Shown one piece after another: positions 60,985-64,000 of a stretch of 64,000 bases of DNA. The stretch comes from DATBQN01 sp963755825 (GTDB lineage: Bacteria > Acidobacteriota > Thermoanaerobaculia > Multivoradales > UBA5704): positions 2,232,001 through 2,296,000 of the forward strand of contig CAVWLA010000003.1 of the NCBI GenBank assembly GCA_963755825.1, written 5' to 3'. The notes beneath the pieces were generated by a model that worked only from the letters and a program-made list of their open reading frames with translations, did not search any database and was not told the origin of the DNA. The number at the start of each line of letters is the position of its first letter. The first letter of the stretch is position 1. Made by a program: the position numbers and the translations under genes.

Positions 60985-62371
60985 CGCGGTGCGAACGGTG
61001 GCGAAGCGCGAGTACCTGCAGCGCATCAAGGGGAAGGCTTTCTGGATCGCGACCCTGCTGCTGCCGCTCCTCTTGGGCTCGGCGACCATCCTCCCCTCGC
61101 TCTTCCTGTCGCGCTCGGAGGCGCGCCAGAAGGTGGTCGTCGTCGACCGCACGGGGGGCGGCGTCTTCGCCGCGCTCGCCGCCATCAAGCAAACGACTCA
61201 GACGAAGAAGGAGGTCGCGCCGGCCGAGCCGGCCAAGCCGGCGCCGCCGGACGCCGCCGCCGCGAGCCTCGGCGACCCGCGGTCGCGCGCGATGGGCGCC
61301 GCCAACCGCATGGCCGCCGAGGCGAAGCGGAACGTCCGCTTCGACTTCCTCTCCGAGGCGCCGCAGGCCGATGCCGCGGCCCAGCGCGCCGACCTCGACC
61401 GGCGGGTGACGGCGAAACAGATCGACGCCTGGCTGTGGCTCGACGCCGACGCGCTCGCCTCGAACCGCGTCGAGTACCACGCGCGGAGCGTCTCCAACCT
61501 GCTCACCCAGGAGGTGCTCGAGGGCGATCTCTCGACCGCCGTCCGCGGCGTGCGGCTGCGCCAGGCCGGGCTCGATCCGGAGAAGATCGGCGAGCTGACC
61601 CACAGCGTCGACCTGGCGACCCTCCGCGTCGCGCAGGGCGGCAGCCGCGCCGAGGGAGGGCTCGCCGGCGCCGCCTTCGGCTATCTCATCTTCATGATGC
61701 TCTACGTGTCGATCGGCATCTGGGGCCAGCAGGTGATGACCGGCGTGCTCGACGAGAAGAGCTCGCGCATCCTCGAGGTGATGGTGTCGAGCATCCGGCC
61801 GAACGAGCTGTTGATGGGGAAGCTCATCGGCATCTGCCTCCTCGGCCTCACCCAGATGGCGCTCTGGTGCGCCACCCTCGTCGTGCTGACGACGCCGGGC
61901 ATCCTGGCGGCGATGGTCGCCCTCCCCGCCGGCGTGACGCTGCCGGCGGTCACCATCGCCATGGTGCTCAATTTCATCTTCCTCTTCGTCCTCGGCTTCT
62001 TCGTCTTCGCGAGCTTCTACGCCGCGGTGGGCGCCTCCTTCAACAATCTGCAGGAAGCGCAGCAGGTGGCGGGGTTCATCGTCTTCTTCCTGCTCGTGCC
62101 GCTCTTTCTCATGTTCCGCATCATCAACGACCCCGACTCGACGCTCGCCGTCGTCGTCTCGCTCATCCCGCCCTTCACGCCGCTCCTGATGACGCTCCGC
62201 ATCGCCCTCCAGATGCCGCCGCTCTGGCAGCTCCTGCTCGCCTACGGTCTCACCATCGGCTTCATCTTCCTCATGGTGTGGATCGCCGCGCGCATCTATC
62301 GCGTGGGGATCTTGATGTACGGCAAGAAGCCGACGATCCAGGAGATCTGGAAGTGGGTGCGCTATGCGTGA
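60974..62371 (+). CDS. ABC-2 exporter permease (NatB-like)
   Basis: A 465-residue permease with a first helix (FWIATLLLPLLLGSATILPS), a large extracytoplasmic domain (about 45-230) and five further helices. The pattern GVLDEKSSRILEVMVSSIRP, NELLMGKLIGICLLGLTQMA and NNLQEAQQVAGFIVFFLLVP is that of NatB/YhaP-type sodium or drug exporters. Together with the ATPase it forms a two-gene exporter; the substrate (Na+ in NatAB) cannot be read from the sequence. Confidence 0.9.
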   Translation: MRLDAVRTVAKREYLQRIKGKAFWIATLLLPLLLGSATILPSLFLSRSEARQKVVVVDRTGGGVFAALAAIKQTTQTKKEVAPAEPAKPAPPDAAAASLGDPRSRAMGAANRMAAEAKRNVRFDFLSEAPQADAAAQRADLDRRVTAKQIDAWLWLDADALASNRVEYHARSVSNLLTQEVLEGDLSTAVRGVRLRQAGLDPEKIGELTHSVDLATLRVAQGGSRAEGGLAGAAFGYLIFMMLYVSIGIWGQQVMTGVLDEKSSRILEVMVSSIRPNELLMGKLIGICLLGLTQMALWCATLVVLTTPGILAAMVALPAGVTLPAVTIAMVLNFIFLFVLGFFVFASFYAAVGASFNNLQEAQQVAGFIVFFLLVPLFLMFRIINDPDSTLAVVVSLIPPFTPLLMTLRIALQMPPLWQLLLAYGLTIGFIFLMVWIAARIYRVGILMYGKKPTIQEIWKWVRYA

Positions 62372-62388
62372 TCGGGTGAGGTCCGCGC

Positions 62389-63198
62389 TTGGCCGGACCT
62401 AGGACCTACGAGGTGCGCAGCGCCTTTGGCGGCCTCGGCGGCCGGCCGCCGACGGACATCGTCGTCCTCGTCGCCGTCGAGTTCGTCACCTTCGCGCTCC
62501 TTCACCTGAGCCCGTCGTTGGTGGCGCCCTTCCTTCTCTCCGGCGAGGTGTGGACCGCCGGCCACGTGTGGCAGCTCGCGACCTACCCGTTCATCGGCTT
62601 CGGCGTCCCCGGGCTCTGGTACCTGGTCGAGCTGCTGATGCTCTACTGGTTCGGCAAGGATCTCTTCGTCCAGCTCGGCCGCCGGCTCTTCTGGCGCACC
62701 ATCGCGGCGGCCGCGATCCCGGCGGCGCTCTTCGCCGTGCTGGTCTGGCGGGCGACCGCCGGCACCGCGCTCGCGCAGCCGTTCCCCGTCGCCTTCAGCC
62801 TGATGCAGGGGCAGCAGGTCCTCCTCGCCATCCTCGTCTCCGCCTTCGCCACCATCAACCAGCGGTCGACGATCTATCTGCTGATCCTGCCCATCCAGGC
62901 GCGCTGGTTCCTCGCCCTCGAGGTGCTCTTCGCCTTCATGGGCTATCTGACCTCGCGCGACCTCGCGGGCTTCCTGGGGATCTGCGCCGCGGTCGGCGCC
63001 ACCTACGCCTTCCTCACCCTCGGCGGCGGCCGCAAGGGGATGCTCCGCGAGGCGCGCCTGCGCCTCGAGCGCTGGTGGATCGAGCAGCGGCTCGGCCGCC
63101 TGCGGCGCAAACGCGGCATCCGGGTGGTGCGCGGCGGCGGCGAGCGCGGCGGAGACGGCGGCAACGGCCAGGTCAAGAAGGGCCCCTGGGCGCACTGA
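62389..63198 (+). CDS. rhomboid-like membrane protein without a catalytic Ser
   Basis: A 269-residue membrane protein with six or so helices. GHVWQLATYPFIGFGVPGLW, YLVELLMLYWFGKDLFVQLG and RRLFWRTIAAAAIPAAL resemble the first part of rhomboids and DUF1751/TMEM115-like proteins. The rhomboid GxSx motif is absent; in its place stands ATINQRSTIYLLILPIQARW, as in pseudoproteases. The C-terminus is basic and cytoplasmic. The start is TTG at 62389, 17 bp after the permease gene, so it may belong to that operon. Confidence 0.7.
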   Translation: MAGPRTYEVRSAFGGLGGRPPTDIVVLVAVEFVTFALLHLSPSLVAPFLLSGEVWTAGHVWQLATYPFIGFGVPGLWYLVELLMLYWFGKDLFVQLGRRLFWRTIAAAAIPAALFAVLVWRATAGTALAQPFPVAFSLMQGQQVLLAILVSAFATINQRSTIYLLILPIQARWFLALEVLFAFMGYLTSRDLAGFLGICAAVGATYAFLTLGGGRKGMLREARLRLERWWIEQRLGRLRRKRGIRVVRGGGERGGDGGNGQVKKGPWAH

Positions 63199-63313
63199 AA
63201 AAGAAACCTTTCATCTGCAGCTGACCAGCGACCGCTGGCGGCCGAAACCAGGTCTCGCAATCCTGGCGTACGGCTTGATACTCTCCGCCGGCGATCGACT
63301 GGAGGGAAGGATC

Positions 63314-64000
63314 ATGAAGAGAAGCTCTGCGGGATTACTGTGTGCGCTCGCTGTCGTGCTGCTGCCCGGCGTCGCCGCCGCCGGCGGTGCCTGGGTTCCC
63401 GATCCGGGCCATGGCGACATCGGCTTGGGATACAGCGACAAGTTCGCCGATCGCTCGTTCGACACCCAGGGGAACGAGTACTTCAACCGCTCGGGCGGCA
63501 AGCGGTCGTACCACGACTTCCGCTATCTCTACCTGTCGGGAGAGGCGGGCGTCTTCAAGAATCTCTCGGTCACCTATCTCTTCACCTACCTCGACGGCTA
63601 CGAGGGGATCCGCAGCGCCGAGGAGAAGAACGCCGGGCTCTCCGACGCCTGGCTGGGCGTCAAGTACGCCCTGAAGACCGGCAGCCTGCCGATGGCGCTC
63701 GCCTTCACCTACCGCACGCCCTACTTCTACGACCTGCCGGGTCCCTACAACCGCCACCTCTTCGACTCCCACGGCAACGTCACCGGCGTCAGCCCGGAGT
63801 GGCGGGGGCTGCTCAAGGAGGACTACACGCTCTCCTATCTCATCAGCCGCTCGATGCTCGGCCGCGGCTGGTGGAACGCCCAGGTGGGCTACACCGTGCG
63901 CACCGGCGCGCCGGCGGACGCCCTGCCGATCTCGGTCGACGCCGGCTTCCCGCTGCCGGTCTTCAATTCGTGGGCGAAGGTGGCGGCGACCTACGTGGGG
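63314..64000 (+). CDS. outer-membrane protein, cut by the window edge
   Basis: The open frame from ATG 63314 runs to the end of the window (at least 229 residues). A signal peptide (about 1-23, GLLCALAVVLLPGVAAAG) is followed by repeated amphipathic strands such as DIGLGYSDKFADRSFD, YHDFRYLYLSGEAGVFKNLS and VTYLFTYLDGYEG, typical of a larger outer-membrane barrel. GGAGGGAAGG lies just before the ATG. A TGATACT -10-like motif (about 63275-63281) gives a short leader. The family cannot be named from this part. Confidence 0.75.
   Translation, partial: MKRSSAGLLCALAVVLLPGVAAAGGAWVPDPGHGDIGLGYSDKFADRSFDTQGNEYFNRSGGKRSYHDFRYLYLSGEAGVFKNLSVTYLFTYLDGYEGIRSAEEKNAGLSDAWLGVKYALKTGSLPMALAFTYRTPYFYDLPGPYNRHLFDSHGNVTGVSPEWRGLLKEDYTLSYLISRSMLGRGWWNAQVGYTVRTGAPADALPISVDAGFPLPVFNSWAKVAATYVG

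Overview
This is a 64-kb stretch of a high-GC (roughly 70%) bacterial chromosome with about 62 protein-coding genes, one tRNA and one tmRNA. Several signs point to a diderm (Gram-negative) organism: two outer-membrane beta-barrel candidates, a lipoprotein, a GspH/FimT-type pseudopilin and an alphaproteobacterial-style SspB. A complete bacillithiol operon and the pairing of a zinc-finger/TPR protein with an XRE regulator fit Acidobacteriota (for example a Thermoanaerobaculia-like lineage) better than Proteobacteria. That placement is an inference from gene content. There is no rRNA or other phylogenetic marker I could test.

Layout. 0.3-4.4 kb: a helix-hairpin-helix protein, a pseudopilin, CutA, a Cys/Met trans-sulfuration enzyme and MtnA. 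4.5-4.9 kb: tmRNA (minus strand, tag ANDNFALAA). 5-6.5 kb: DusB and a coupled membrane protein. 7-10.6 kb: bacillithiol operon bshC-bshB1-bshA. 10.6-14.8 kb: YigZ-type protein, small membrane proteins, YidD, an SspB-like ClpXP adaptor and a lipoprotein. 14.8-21.6 kb: aminotransferase, PDZ-TM-GAF-GGDEF diguanylate cyclase, beta-barrel, DUF971, MobA, cyclophilin. 21.7-25.4 kb: tRNA-Leu(GAG) and the glycolytic operon gap-pgk-tpiA-secG (minus strand). 26-38.7 kb: TsaD, Lrp regulator with EamA exporter, DAO oxidoreductase, ClC channel, zinc-finger/XRE pair with a palindromic operator, MEDS hybrid histidine kinase, and a glycosyltransferase-like membrane operon with an SDR enzyme.

Accessory part (38.7-57 kb). 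A TIR domain fused to a long right-handed beta-helix (38.7-40.5 kb) has clearly lower GC than its neighbours. A secreted glycoside-hydrolase-like protein is followed by a 12-unit, 20-bp tandem array (42.84-43.08 kb). A minus-strand cluster with a type III polyketide synthase, an ICMT-type methyltransferase, an acyl carrier protein, a fatty acyl-AMP ligase and a flavin oxidoreductase (45.3-50.8 kb) should make phenolic lipids (alkylresorcinol/alkylpyrone type). A DUF2064 transferase, a radical SAM protein, a metallophosphatase and a flavoprotein C-terminal fragment lie at 51.1-54.2 kb. Next comes an AAA ATPase, a DUF4276 (Toprim-like) protein and an M50-like membrane metalloprotease joined by two 4-bp overlaps (54.3-56.9 kb). 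The TIR/beta-helix gene and this AAA-DUF4276-M50 operon are the best candidates for undescribed, probably defence-related systems.

The right end holds ferrochelatase, a glycosyltransferase, a NatAB-type ABC exporter, a rhomboid-like membrane protein and the start of an outer-membrane protein cut by the window edge. Many genes have an extended -10 type motif (TG-n-TAnnnT) and several lie so close to it that their mRNAs are probably leaderless. Three genes look as if they start with CTG.
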